The notes under the pieces were generated by a model, which had not been told where the DNA came from, did no database searches, and worked only from the letters and a program-made list of their open reading frames with translations. Of a stretch of DNA of 64,000 nucleotides, positions 1-12,713 are shown one piece after another. Both the position numbers and the translations under genes were made by a program. This DNA is from Euglena gracilis (lineage: Eukaryota; Euglenida; Euglenophyceae; Euglenales), in the NCBI GenBank assembly GCA_039621445.1, contig CP154955.1, positions 28,403,471-28,467,470 of the forward strand, given 5' to 3'. Within the stretch, counting starts at the first letter, position 1, and the number at the start of each line of letters is the position of its first letter.

Positions 1-3000
1 CGGTCCTCCAGCTCCCGCAGCCGCCGCTCGTGGCCCTGCTGCAGTTCCCGGACGTGGGCGGCGTGCTGCGCCTCCACCTCCTTGCCAGCCCGCACCACCT
101 CTGGGAGACAGACGGTGGGTGAACCCATCCACACGCCTGGGCGATGAGGCCTCCGGATGGTTGTGCCAACAAACACAGAAGGAAAGCCGCGGAGCCGGGA
201 AGAGGGGCAGCGCGGGGCGGCGCGGGGCGGGGCGGGGGAGACCCGCCAGCTGGGCCAGCGTCTCCTGGCGCTCCGCGCGGCTGATCTGCTGCTCCCGTTC
301 CACCTCCCCGCGGATGGCCACCAGCTCCGCGTCCTTCGCCCGGAGTCGCCCCTCCCACGCCGCCGCCTCCCGCTCCAGCCGCGCCTGCCACCCCCGCGCC
401 ACCTGGCCCGCCAAGGCAGCCATGAGGGGACGGCTGGGGGAGCCCCGGCTTGGGTTCCCTTGTCTGGCAACCCACCAGTACCCCGGCAACTCATACACAC
501 CTGGGGACGTGCGCACGCGGGCGCATTCATGAAGGTCGGGATGACACACCGCGTCGGGGACCTGCCGCTGGGCCTCTTCGTGACTGCGCAGGCGCTCGTG
601 CAGGGCGGCCAGCCGAGCTTCGCTGTCCTTCAGCTGTGCCTCCAGTCGCCTCGCCTTGTCCTCGGCGGCTGCCACGGAAATCTCCTGGGCGGGGAGAGAG
701 GGGCCCCATCATGGCACCCAGGGCGCCCTGGGTGCCACGGCGCACCGCTCGACGCCGGGCAATCCTCATCGCAGCACGAACCCATGGGGAATCGAACCTA
801 ATGCGCGAGAGGGACCACAACGCTCCCCGGCTGTGGTGTTTAGGGCGTCAATTAAAAACCTTGGGAGTTCATTTGGCTGGCGCACCTTCAAAGGAAATCT
901 GCAGTAAGAAATCACATGAAAAGAACCCTGCTGAGAGACCAATGAAGCAACTCATGAGCACCATTGATTCCAGTGCTGCCAGGAAGAAGCTGGAGACGAG
1001 CCATTCCATTGGGCACCTTGCGGCGCAGCGTATCGGCAGTCTCAGCAGCTGTCACCAGGCGCTCCTGGTACTCTGACTCCTGGGGCACATGGGGCAGTGA
1101 AGGGATTTCTGCCACCCCAGCAGAGAATGATGTCGTAAGGCCGAGCCCCACAGTGCCCCACAGTCAATATATGCAAATATGCGCCTGAAACGTGGCCAAT
1201 TTACAGCCCAAAACAGCGCGGCAGGCTTGCAACTTTGCCGTTTTCGGCCCTTTTTTTGGATCAAAAATCGATTTTCCGAAAATTCCTCCAAAAGGGTGGG
1301 GAATCAAAGGAAATGTCTGGAGACCTAAATTGAAGCCCTGAAAATGCCCTATCTAACATTATTTTGATTTCCCCGCAACTCCCCGTCTCAGCCTGAATTA
1401 CGGCCATTTTTCGGCTAATCCTGGCCATTCTGTTTAGTTTGGCCTGTTTGTTGACCATTTTTGGGTTAAAAAAAAAGTCCGGAAAAAATTGAAAAAAAAA
1501 ATTGCCTGAAACGATGTTTTTTTGGCCTCCTGGACATTTTTCGACCCCCGCTTCCTGGCGCGGTTTTGGCCGGAAACCCATGAATTTTGGTTCATTTCCA
1601 GGTCAAAGAAGTCGAAAAAATGTAGAAAACATATTGGCCCAGAACCATGTTTTTTGGCGTAATGAACCAATAAATGCAGCGTAGTCGATTGACGTTGGTA
1701 TTGTGCTCTGCATTTTTGAACCAAGTGTAAACTAGGGGAACAAACACAAAAAGAGGTGAAAGTATAAAAAGTAAGAAAAGACCCGAACTCCGACGGTTGA
1801 AGCAGCGTAAACTGCGAGCTTGCAGAGGACGTGTCCCTGCGTACAACTTTGGCCGGAAAAGGCTTGTAGTGCCTGAGGGCCGAGAGCCGAAAATGAGCAT
1901 TTTTCAACCCCCTGGGGCTGCGTTTTTAGCCCAAAACTTATGCATTTTGGGTCAAAAAAACCGGAAAATTACATAACCTGCATGAATTTCAAAGATTACT
2001 GTAAGTTACCATAAATTACAGGTGCGCATTTTATAAATTATAAATTATGCGAAATTTGCAATGCTAGTCTTTTCCGCCGTCCATTGCGTGCAAGCCCCAT
2101 TAAGAGCTCAGCACTATTCAAAACCTGGTACTGTGGGGGGGGGGGTATGGGGGCATGGGCATGAAGTCACTGAGCTCTTATGCCTCATGGGCAAGCTCAC
2201 CACAAGGAAACCCCCTCGGACCTGCCCCCCCCTCCACCCCTCTTGGGGTTAGCTCGGGAGTAACAAGTTTTTGCGTTATGAACCAACTCTCACCCTGAGA
2301 ACTTCTCGAATAGGCAAATATCCCTTATGGTGCCCCCACCAGAACCTTGGGGGGAGGGTTGTCATCCCACCGACCCAGCTAGCCCTGGACCCGGGGGGGG
2401 GGGACCCCCCAAAAAACGGGGCGTCTAAGGGCACTTACCAAAAAAATTTTCGGCGCTTGATGTCGAAATCCAAGGCCAGGCCTCCGGCCTGCCTGGGCGG
2501 GGGAGGTCTGGCCTCGGACCCACCCCCCCCACCTGCCGCGGGTCTTTCTAATTTTAAAAAAAAACCTGCCTCGTACACTGAAACACCCTATACTAGTTCC
2601 AATTTTGCGTCTTCTGCAAAAGGGTCTCTCTCCCAGCAAGAAACAGTGAATTCAAGAGGGAGAATGCGCTTGCCCGGCCTCAAAAAAAGGCAAAAAAATG
2701 CTCAAAACTTGAGAGAAAAGGCAAAAGAAACACAAAAATGCAAAAATTGCCAAAAAATGAAAACAGATGGGCAAATTTGCAACAATTGAATGGAACTATG
2801 AGGAAAAAGTCAGCGTCAAAAAAAAATCGAAATAAACCCCCCCAAATATAAACCCCCCCCCCAAATACAAAACCCCCCCAAATATAAAACCCCCCTGAGG
2901 ACCTTGAAATTCCGCCCAAATATAAAACCCCCCCTCCGGCGCGAAGCGCCGGAAGGAAAAAATTTCAACAAAATATCTCCCAAAATTGTCATTTTTGGCA

Positions 3001-5666
3001 GATTTGGGAACAATTTTTACCAAAAAACATGTGAAAATTGCTCCTTCTCCCGAAAAATGAAGTTTTTGGACCCCCAAGGGTGGACATATTTGTTATTTTG
3101 GACCAAAAAAGTGACTACTGGAGCCCACCGGGAAGTTGATTTTTCCGACCGAATATAAACCCCCCCCCCAAATATAAAACCCCCCCTCGCGGTCTTGAAA
3201 TTTCCGCCCAATTATAAAACCGGGGGGGGTTTATATTTGGGGGGGGGTTATTACAGAATTGTCAAAAAGAGCGAAAAATTGGGTAAATCACAACAAGAAA
3301 AATGCAATAAAAAGCAAAAAAAATGTGACGAAAAAAATCACAAAATGCACAAAAAAAATGCGAAAAATGTGCGAAAATATGACCCCAACCTCCCCCCATG
3401 GCCACGGACCCCAGGCCAGGGGAGTGAGGGGGCGGGGGGGGTGCTGAGGTCACACACCGCAGCGAGGCGGGCAGTGCGCTCCGCGACCACCCGCGCCTCC
3501 AGCTCCCCCCGCTCCTCCTCCAGCAGGCGCCGCAGCTCCGCCAGCCGGGCGGCGTGCTCCGCCGCCAGCGCCTGCCGCTGCCGCCGGCCGCTCTCCCGCT
3601 CCTGCGCCGCCCGCGCCTCCGCCTCCCCCTTTGGGACGGGAGGGGCCAGCATGGAGCACAAAAAAAAGGGGCTCCCGGCGAACTGGGGAAGACGGGGCCA
3701 CCGTCAGCGTGCCCCCCTCCCCAAAGGGATCGAGCACTGCAGCCGAGGAACGTCTGGAGCACGAGTTGCAGAGAAACTTGAGGTGAGAAATGCACCCAAA
3801 ATACCGCCCAAAAAATATGGGTGCGGTCAATGGATGGTATGGGTACGGTCAATGGATGCGGAAATGGGTGAAAAAAATTGTGGCTGGAAATTCACAAAAT
3901 GCTGGTGCTAAATATGCCCCAAAAGTGCAATGTATGTTCGTTTTGGCCAGAAAAAAGAAATATGCTCCGAACATGCAATATGAGCTTACATTTATACCCA
4001 GTATGTGCATGGTGCAAACCTCAGAATATCAAGTAGCTGCAGCAGGAATGGGAAAAAAGCTGAAAGAAAAACCAGTCAGCTACAAATACATGTTTGGTGG
4101 CCTTCTGCCATAGAGAATTGGATTCACCACTCAATGCTGGGAATTTTGGGTCCCCAATTCAACCTGCACTCAATCACCTTGGTCGCTTTGGAAGGAAAAA
4201 TCAGTTGCAAAAGTTCGAGTGCTTTGGACTGGAATTGTGTTGCCTCAATGGCTAAGATCTTCCCAAAGCCAGGCGTGCAAAATAGCAAACGAGCCACATG
4301 ACGAGGCTGTCATTTAAGGCTGCCCAGAGAGAACTGGGTAACCACTGGTGCCCCCCATCAACGAGGGCGAGGCACCTCCTTGGCCCTAACCTTCAGCTCC
4401 AGCAGCATCTGCTGCTCGGCAAGGACCCCTGCAAAGGAGGCCGGAAGGCGGAGGCACTGACGGGTCGACCATGTCCCCCCCCCCCCCCGAGCCCACACGG
4501 GTTGGACCACACCCGTGACACCGGATGGAGGAAAGCAAATGGAGCCCTGAAAGCTGAAAGGGAACCATCCGGGCAACCCCCTCCCATGACATGGGCCAAA
4601 GGGGCACGCCTCGCAGCTGGCCAACGACCTCCGCGTGCTTCGCGTTGGCCATCGCCTCCCGCTCCCGCCACCGCTGCTCCCAGCAGGCAGTGGGCCCCGG
4701 CGGACCGGATCAGCCGGATCAGTGGCACAAGGAACACCGGAGTATGGGGCCTGGAGGTTTGAGGGGAGGAAATATGTCATTGCAGGCCAATTTATAGAGG
4801 AAAACCACATTCGTCTTTGTGGGGTTTCCAAAGGGAAGCAAAGGCAAAAATGTAGATGTGTTTGCAGGTGGGTGGGTGTGGGTGTGGGTGTGGGTGCGGG
4901 TGCGGGTGCGGGTGCGGGTGTGTGTGCCTGTGTGTGTGTGCGCGCGCGTGCTTGTGTGTGCGTGTGTGCGTGTGTGTGGTGGGTTGGTGGGTGGGTGGGT
5001 GGGTGGGTGGGTGGGTGGGTGGGTGGGTGGGCGGGTTTGTGGGTGTACTGCGCAGAGGAACCCACCTCTTCTTGTCTGCCCACCACCCGCTGCCCCAACA
5101 AACCACCAATGAAGTCATTGTTCGTCCAGTCGGTCCACCCTCAAATAACAACCCGCAATCACCAACTACAGTCGTCTGGAACAACATCTGGATCAATGCC
5201 CAGAGGCCACCGCCTGATCCCCAGGCCTTCTCCTTCTCCTCCACCTCTGCCACTTTCTCCCTGGGGGGGGGGGGGTTGCGAGGCCATCCACTCCTGGCAA
5301 CCGTGGGAAATGGTCGCCAGCCTGTGTGTGGTGCTGGGACACATCATTCCGGTTCTGAAACTGTGGGGGGGGGGACTGAGTGTCAGGTGGAGTATCCCCC
5401 TTGGCCAATGATACCAAAAACAATTTTAATTGACCTTGATGTCTGTTGCTGACATTCAGCCAGAAATGGTTCCTGTGAAAACACCACCAGACCACTCACA
5501 ACCCAAAAAAATACAAAAAAAGCATTCAGATTCATTCCAAAAAGCAGAAAAAATTTACACTGAAAATTAGGGGGAAAATTGGTTGCCAATTTTTCCCCTA
5601 TCCATCATTTGTCCAATGCGCACAACACACCCACACACCCACCCACTCACACAACCACCCTCCCAC

Positions 5667-5709
<43 letters not shown>

Positions 5710-7083
5710 GTTGGAGGTCTGCAAGCTGCCCCTGCAACTCCTCGATGCGCCGAGCACTGCACGCCCCGTTGCAGTGGACGCCACAGTAGAGACACGCCGG
5801 CCAGTGGGGCACGTCATGCTGCGCCAGCCGAGGGGAGGACGTTGGGCGGTGTGCTGACTGGGGGGCCGGACCGCCGTGCCAGGCCCGGGGCAGCGAGGCG
5901 ACGGCCACACCTCCAGCTTCAGCTTGCGCTTCAGCTCCTGGATCTCCCGCTGGAGGGTGAGGCGCTCCTGCCGGGGGGGGGGGGAGATTGGGCGGCAGCC
6001 TGGACCCCGATTGGCTCATCATTGGGCTGGGCCGCTGTTGACTCCAACTGCCAGGGGGGGGGGGGCAAAGAGCAAAAGGAAAACATGGGGGTGGCTCATC
6101 AGGGCCCACTTCTGTTTAACGACCCGGTGGAAGGATGGGTGCCTGCCCATAATGGGCACCCCCCTGAGGTGGATTGGCATTGAGCCCTGGCCAAGTTCAA
6201 CTCAGGCCGTTTACCCTACAAAATGGACATTGTTGGGCCCGTGACACCTTCGGTGCTGGGGATGAGCTGTAGCACCACCCAACCCTAAATCCGGGGGGGG
6301 GGGGGGGAAGTGCCTGCCCATGGGCACCCAGAGGGTGCGGGATTCCGTATGCTTTTTTGGGCCGATTTCGGGGCCGAAAATTGGTCATTTTGGTCGCGCC
6401 ACTGTTTGGTTAGGGGAGGTCTCCCCTCCTTGACTGGACGGGGGGGAGGCAGACATCTACCTACCATTCCACTTGGGCACTTTTTGGATAAAAAAATTAC
6501 TGCCAAAATTTTTGGCAAAAAACACAGGAAATAAAATTTGAACATTGGGGGGGTCCTGGGGGTGCCCCCAAGAAAAAATTGACCATTTGCGGACTCCTGG
6601 GGGGTCCCCCTTGGGGGTCAGTCAGATCCCCTTGGCAGGTGGACCTCCCTGTGGAAAAAGGACCTCCCATCTCATGCTGTGACATCCTCCTTGTAGGTTG
6701 TTGAAAATGATGATGAAATAATATATGTAAATATATGTATATGGATATATATGTGCGTGTGTGTGTGTGTGTGTGTGGCAGCAAGCTACCACTTGGCCCC
6801 CCCGGGGGGCCAAGTGGTAGCTCCAGGGGGCAGTAAAGCTGTTTTTGCGTTAATGATGGAGTAGGGTTAGGTGTGCGATTTAGGGTTAGGGTTAGGGTTA
6901 TGCCTATCTTGTACACCTAACACCCGTCTATAAGTTAGGCCTAACCCTAACCATAAGTCGCGCACCAAACCCTATTCCATCATTAACGCAAAAAAACTAT
7001 TTTGACCCCCTGGAGCTACCACTTGGACCCCCCCAAGTAGTAGCTTGCTGCCATATATGTGTGTATATATATATTACATACTG

Positions 7084-7123
<40 letters not shown>

Positions 7124-7222
7124 AGCCCTGGAGATGCCTTCTTTAAAAACAAGCCCTGATCAGTGAGTTTGAATCGATTAAACAAAGCAATAGATATTAA
7201 AGCAGTAGAGGAGAACAGATAG

Positions 7223-7254
<32 letters not shown>

Positions 7255-7831
7255 GTGCGTGTGTGCGCGTGCGAGTGTGTGATGGTGGGGTCGGTGGGTG
7301 GGTGGGCAGGCGGGCGGGTGGGTGGGTGGGTGCCGCCACCACAAACCTGGCCGCGCGCAGCCTGGCCGGTGGCCTGCACCTCGCGCTCCTTTGCCGCCAG
7401 CGCCTCCTCCAGCCGTCGCTTCTGGGAAAGGGGGGGGGGCGGGCAGATGGGGAATGGGGAGGAGGGGGGGAGGCCGGTGGTGAGCAAAGGATGAGGGTGG
7501 CCTGGGGGAGTGAGGGATGGGCAGGGGGGTCCGGAACAGCTTGGTGGCCCCCCAAAAAAGGAAGGCATGGTGGGGAAGAGGACCCCATCGCAGGGTTTCC
7601 GGAATTCCCATTCAGCCGTAGGGATGGGCCTGGTGAGCGGGGGGCCGCAGGCGTGCCGGGGGTAGGAAGGCAGGGACCTCCTGGAGGACGGGCCGCAGCT
7701 CCGCCTGGTGCTGGTCCTCCAGCGACTTCAGCCTCGCGCGCCAGCGCTCCTCGACCGAGCTTTGCGCCGCAGCAACCTTTGGAGTACACACGAGAGAGGG
7801 AGGGAACACACCTGAGTGCCTGAGAGAACGT

Positions 7832-7870
<39 letters not shown>

Positions 7871-10004
7871 GTGTGTGTGTGTGTGTGTGTGCGCGCGCAT
7901 GTGTGCCTGCGTGCACGCGTGCGTGTGACTGCGCCTGTGGTGCAGGGTGGACAGATCAGAGAGTCATACCGGCCACACCTCATCGTTTTCATCACGGAAG
8001 GGGATCTTCCACCCTATACAAAAAGCAACACACACACACACACATATGAGCAACACACACCCGCTGGTCATTGACCACCACCAGCATCTCCTTCTCCAGC
8101 AGCAGCGCTGCGGCGGCCTCCTTCTCCCGGACATACTTGGCGGTGAGCTCCCTCTCTCGCTGCTCGTACTCCTGCGGGGTCCCCCCAAGGCGCTGGCAAC
8201 TGAATGCTTTTGGCGGGACATCCTTAAAAATCGAGAGGACTTACAAAAGCATAATTAAAAAAAATGGGGTCAAGAAAACAGTGATGTGAAAAGGGTAGGG
8301 CTGGCTTCACCATCCAAAGCTTTCACCCATGAAAACTCTGCACGGGAGAATGAAGAGCAAAATTTTTCCAAGATTTCTGCGTCCCATTTACCTGAAAAAC
8401 AATTGAAAAAAGATTTTACTTTGCTAAAATTTCATTCAAATCGCAATCATCGCCATTGTCCATTCATCGGGAGACAGGGGAAGACAGTTCTGGACAATCC
8501 CAAAATTGGGACCACGAACACGTGTGGAAGAATCTAATTTTTGTGTATGGGGAGCATGCCCAAACCTGCGAAGGGGGGGTTGGTTTGGGGCCTCGGCCTT
8601 GGCCGACTGAGACCATTTTTGGGGGGAAATGTTATTGTTGAGCCTCAGGCTGGCACTTTCTTTTTCAAGGAAGGATTATTCTTTTCAAAAAATTTTCAAA
8701 AAAAAATCAACCTTGAATTATACTAAAAAAAAAGTGGTGCCGAGATGGTGGTGCCTCTACCACCCCCAAAACCCAACCCCCTCCTCAGCTTTTGCCGAAT
8801 ATCACCGGAACCCAACACCTCAGGCCCTTGCCCCGCCTGAATGCAATGAAACAAAGCCATGCCACGGACAAAGGCGACGCCACCGCAAAACGAAGGAAAA
8901 GAACGCCACCGGCAACAAGCACTGTAAACTGTTGCCGCGCGCCGGCCCGCCCCCCCCCCCCCCACACCTGCCGGAGGCGGGCCTGCACGTCGCACTTCAC
9001 GGCAGCGAACTCCTCCAGCCGCTGCCGCTGCGCCGCCACCGTGGCGTTCGCCTCCTGCAGCGCCGCCGCCAGCCGGCCGGCCCGCTGCTGCAGGGCCTCC
9101 TCCCCGGCCTGCAGCGTGTCCTTCTCCCGCTGCAGCCGCTGCACCTGTGCGAGACCCCGGAGGCCAGAAATGTGTTGCCTGTGTGTGTGTGTGTGTGCGC
9201 GCGTTGTGGATAGTGTGCATATGTGTGAGAGTGTGTGTATGTCTGTGTAAGATTGTATACATTGTGGGTGCTTGTTGGTGTTTGTGCGTGCACGTGCGCG
9301 CGTGTTTGTGTGTCTGTGTGTGTGCGTGGGTGTGGGTGTGTATCTTTATTTGCGTCAGTTTGTTGCCTATACATGTGCTTGTGTGTGAAGAACCTCCTCA
9401 CTTGTTCCAGAAGCCGTACAGAGGTGATGGGTTTGGCCGGGCATGGGGCAATACCTGCTGCTCCAGCCGCTTCATCCGGGCTTGTACCTGAGCAGCCTCC
9501 AGTGCGTCCACCCCCTGGGTGAAGGGCAGGGGTGGAGGCCTCTCAGCATGGAGGGGCTTTACGAAAGACCGCTGGTTGGGCAGGGGCAATTAAGTCGTTG
9601 GTTGGGCAATTAAGTCTGAACCCACTCCTGATGGAATGGTGGGTACACACTCCCCTTGTGACGGGAAAAGAATAAAATCAAGCAGATAAGGTGCCCCCCA
9701 GCACATATACACGCACACGCACACTCACACAACACCTGTGCACACAGTGGAATGAGCGGACTGGGCTTCTGGCCAGTGCAACCCAACGCATTGGTGGGCA
9801 GGGGCCGCACCTTCTCCCAGGGAAGCAGGGTCGGGGCAGGCCTTGACGTGGACGTGCTGGTGAGCAGCGTCGTCTCAAAGGAGGACGTGACCTGAACGGG
9901 ACGGGGCGGATGCGGGCGGCAATTGGGAAAGGTGAGCCCCCGGCCATCCCTGGTCATAACCACCATCCCACACAACCAAGGGCCCACACACACACGCGCG
10001 CGCG

Positions 10005-10102
<98 letters not shown>

Positions 10103-10142
10103 ACACACACACGCACCACACACACACACACACACACCACAC

Positions 10143-10174
<32 letters not shown>

Positions 10175-10208
10175 CACACACACACACCCACCCATGCACG
10201 CACAAACA

Positions 10209-10268
<60 letters not shown>

Positions 10269-10414
10269 TGCACGCGCGCGCGCGCGCACACACACACACA
10301 CATGCCCGCACGCACCGCGGAGGACGTGAGGCGGGCTGGGGTGGGCCAGTGGGGCAGGGGGTGGTCCGCCTCCTGCCGCAGAACATGGGCCATCTCGGTC
10401 TTTTCCGCCTTCAT
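1..10414 (-). CDS. Long coiled-coil protein with a Cys/His cluster (3' end beyond window)
   Basis: Multi-exon gene read leftwards from ATG at 10414 (GCCGCCGCCC just before it) and open at base 1. Exons: 10316-10414, 9811-9891, 9455-9514, 8968-9144, 8061-8171, 7678-7776, 7347-7421, 5911-5967, 5709-5818, 5227-5260, 4610-4676, 4391-4428, 3458-3622, 1017-1079, 562(or 548)-684, 243-433, 1-100. Phase carries across nearly every junction; 5227 and 4610 need GC donors, and the 684/433 junction is unsettled. Almost every exon encodes Glu/Arg/Gln/Leu-rich heptads, for example LAELRRLLEEERGELEARV in 3458-3622. Exon 5709-5818 is different: it carries CLYCGVHCNGAC, a possible zinc site. Such proteins usually serve as scaffolds in centrosomes, cilia or the Golgi, but I do not recognise the family. 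The start is probable, since an upstream exon cannot be excluded. Confidence 0.75.
2385..2600. repeat. Repeat related to the CTAAGGGnACTT family
   Basis: GACCC-G10-GACCC at the left, then GCGTCTAAGGGCACTTACC, AAAAAAATTTTCGGCG and a C-run. It matches the cores at 14330-14420 and 36290-36400. The hairpin right arm is worn (TGTCGAAATCC). Confidence 0.45.
2831..3252. mobile_element. C-run terminal-inverted-repeat element (AAATATAAA type)
   Basis: Left end AATAAA-C7-AAATATAAA-C8 (2831-2861) is matched by the inverse at 3222-3252. Extra direct copies of the C-run/AAATATAAAA motif lie inside both ends. The interior is AT-rich with a perfect CCGGCGC-GAA-GCGCCGG hairpin at 2936-2952. There is no coding potential, and no clear target duplication. 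Confidence 0.7.
4866..5040. repeat. (GGGTGT)n, (GT)n and (GGGT)n tract
   Basis: A mixed tract ending in about 14 GGGT units (4980-5035) that could form a G-quadruplex. Intronic. Confidence 0.9.
5656..5708. repeat. (AC)n microsatellite at a splice donor
   Basis: On the minus strand this is (GT)n that starts exactly at the donor of exon 5709-5818. Confidence 0.9.
5709..5818 (-). CDS. Exon with C-x2-C-x2-H-C-x3-C cluster
   Basis: Exon of the coiled-coil gene. Acceptor GCGCAG and donor CG|GTGTGTG both fit the phase of the neighbouring exons. The first half reads HDVPHWPACLYCGVHCNGAC, giving four Cys and one or more His in the compact spacing of small zinc-binding knuckles; the second half returns to coil (RRIEELQGQLADLQ). 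The intron that follows is a (GT)n microsatellite starting at the donor itself. Metal binding is inferred from spacing only. Confidence 0.65.
6777..7052. mobile_element. Foldback element carrying TTAGGG repeats
   Basis: Two arms of about 120 bp in inverted orientation: GGCAGCAAGCTACCACTTGG at the left, its complement CTACTTGGGGGG...TAGCTTGCTGCC region at the right, through TTGCGTTAATGATGGA and the telomere-like TTAGGG run (6867-6900) to a central spacer of about 30 bp. The left arm holds its own 39-bp palindrome (6784-6822). It sits between (GT)n and (AT)n tracts in an intron of the coiled-coil gene. Confidence 0.75.
7833..7900. repeat. (GT)n microsatellite
   Basis: Two runs of GT interrupted by TTGT, in the intron between exons 8061-8171 and 7678-7776. 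Confidence 0.9.
9990..10310. repeat. (AC)n/(ACGC)n microsatellite
   Basis: About 320 bp of CA and CGCA repeats with alternating purine-pyrimidine (CG)n edges, Z-DNA-prone. It begins 6 bp beyond the donor of exon 10316-10414. Confidence 0.95.
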
Positions 10415-10507
10415 GGGCGGCGGCGGTCACAACCGCCATTCCTGGGGCGGATGGGCGGAGGTGGGTGGCCAAAGGAAACATGGTCACAGAAATGGAAGGA
10501 GAACACA

Positions 10508-10620
10508 TACACACAGACACAACACAGCACAACACAACACAACACAACACAACACAACACAACACAACACAACACAACACAACACAACACAACACAACAC
10601 AACACAACACAACACAACAT
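10508..10620. repeat. (ACAAC)n pentanucleotide microsatellite
   Basis: More than 20 perfect ACAAC units, upstream of the coiled-coil gene's first exon. Followed by CGCAC words and a (TA)n tract at 10718-10808. Confidence 0.95.
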
Positions 10621-10715
10621 ACACCCACACCGCACCACACCGCACCGCACCGCACTGCACCGCACCACACCAGATCACAAAAATGCAGCATTGCAGCATG
10701 TATAACATTTTTTGC

Positions 10716-10769
<54 letters not shown>

Positions 10770-11945
10770 GTATATATATGTATATATATATATGTATATA
10801 TATATATGGCATAAGTGACCAACTGGTACTTCCCCTCAAATTCAGCAGGTGGGTGCCAGTTGGGACTACTGGCACGGGCCGTGTGACTTGCTGACACCGA
10901 GGACACGGGGCTACCTGGGGATTGGCCCCGACGTACCCCGGCCCTGCAGGGCGACGCCAAAGGCGGCAGAGGGACAGGTGGGAAAAAAGAAAAAAGGCCG
11001 CCATACAATCACCCGCGCAATGGATTTTGCCTGGCCAGAGACCCACAACAGAGTGTCACCGAAACAGTCACAAAGCCCGTACAATTAACGCCCAACTGGG
11101 ACCCCCCCCCTGAAATTGAGGGCCGGGGTGCCAATTGGGCACTAATGCCATACACATATGTCACCATAAGCAAAATAAAACCACGTTCCACAGTCACATC
11201 CACACAAACACAAATTTATGCACCCATGCTCGCACCTGCGACACATGTGGCGATTGCGCCAACTGCGGGCAGGGCCGCATGCCACCGCTGTGGGGACGAG
11301 GCAAACACAGATCTGCCGGCGGCTCTGCTGTGGCATTGTCAAAGGTGTTGAACAAGCACAACTCGTGAACCACTTGACAGGGAGTGGTGGAGTCGACGGG
11401 GAGACCAGGTCAAGACCACCCACCCACTTTGTCAGTGTGTCATTTGTTAATGACAGATTGACAAATATCATTGTCAATGTGCCATTTGACACATTGACAA
11501 ACATCACATTGTCAATTATGTCCATTCGCATGTCGCATTGTCAATCTGTTGCCCATTCCCATGGGAAAAACTCTTCCAAAAATGAAATGCATTGCCTTCA
11601 TTTTGAGATTGTGAGGTGATCGAAATCCAAGGTCGGCCAGAGCCCATCTGATGGACAGCATCTGAAGGAGCACGGCAAGCCGCCAGCGCCATGTATCACA
11701 GGCCGGGGCTGTCTGTCACACGGGTGACACGGGGGGCAGCGGACAGCACTCGCCTGGGCGGCCGCGGCACTCGCCTGGGCGTGAGAGGGGGAGTGGCGGA
11801 ATGACAGCGGAGGGTGGCTCTGAGTCATTGGCGGACAGCTGCGAGGGGAGTGCCAACGCACTAGGCGTGGGGAGCCAGAAACGGCGGCGGGGGGACGGCA
11901 GGGTAAGGCTGTGTGGTGAGGGCAGAGGGGGAGGGGGGAACGGGC

Positions 11946-12069
11946 TCACTGCGAGCGGTCCGGCGCCGGGGCGGGGTCGGGCGCGCTGTCGAGGGCGCGG
12001 GCGTCGTACATGCCGCGCATGGTGAGGGTGCGGATGTAGATCTGGTGCAGGGCGTTGCTTAACCACGGC
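11946..12069 (-). CDS. Orphan terminal exon, owner unresolved
   Basis: A GC-rich frame after acceptor CCCCCAG reads NALHQIYIRTLTMRGMYDA, then a Pro/Ala/Asp tail, and ends DRSQ-stop (TGA at 11946-11948). Codon use matches the real exons nearby. It lies downstream of the stop of the TraB-like gene (12714) and upstream of the ATG of the coiled-coil gene (10414), so it is either an alternative last exon of the TraB-like gene or the end of a gene I could not assemble. It needs a donor in phase 2. No function is suggested. Confidence 0.4.
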
Positions 12070-12713
12070 CTGGGGGCTCAGGGGTTGGAAAATTTGGGCT
12101 GGCTGCAGGGATGCATGGAAAGCCTTGAGAGGGGGGTCCTGGACCCGGGGGGTCGGACCGGTTGTTCCTTTTTTTTTTCGCTGAGGAGGGGGGTGGGGGT
12201 ACAGACACCCCCTCCCAACGTCATAGGGGGTGGTCTGGACCGGGAGGGGTCCCCCCCACCACTTAACCCCTCAGGGGTGGGGAATGGTCGGACCACCCCT
12301 ACTGCTTACCTCAATACGGACGGGCTTTCCATCCATCCCTGCCTCATCCCTGGAGAGCTGGAAAAAAGCTGCTGGCTGACCCACTCCCGGGTGTCCGTCC
12401 GTCTGTCTGGGGGAGGGGGTCCGTCCGTTCAGGAGGGGTTCCGTCCGTCTGGGGCCCCCCATAGGGTCCCCCGACTGGAACTGGGCCCAACCCGGAGTCA
12501 AAGCAGATGCAAAAAAAGGGAGATGCCTATATGCCCCCCAAAAAACTGCCAATTATGCAAAAAAAAGAATTGATTTTTGTCCCCAAATTTGAGCTTGCCA
12601 GCCCAATTCCGCCCCATTGGAACATATAGAAGAAAAAAAACTCGCCGATGAAGGATAAAACGCGTAGATTGGGGGGGAGGGGGGTCTGAGCTGGCAGGAC
12701 CCCTGGGGGGGGG

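Larger units (their letters stand above)
1085..3457. other. Intron of the coiled-coil gene, repeats only
   Basis: AT-rich sequence with TTTTGG/AAAAA words, the CTAAGGG repeat and a C-run TIR element. No frame with the GC-rich codon use of the real exons. Confidence 0.55.

Noticed and set aside
783-820. tRNA-like B box GGTTCGATTCC on the minus strand
   Set aside because: The T-stem does not pair and no acceptor or anticodon arm can be folded.
11145-11351. CHRCGDEAN...WHCQRC frame resembling a retroelement zinc finger
   Set aside because: Followed at once by a stop, with no reverse transcriptase or endonuclease motif near it.
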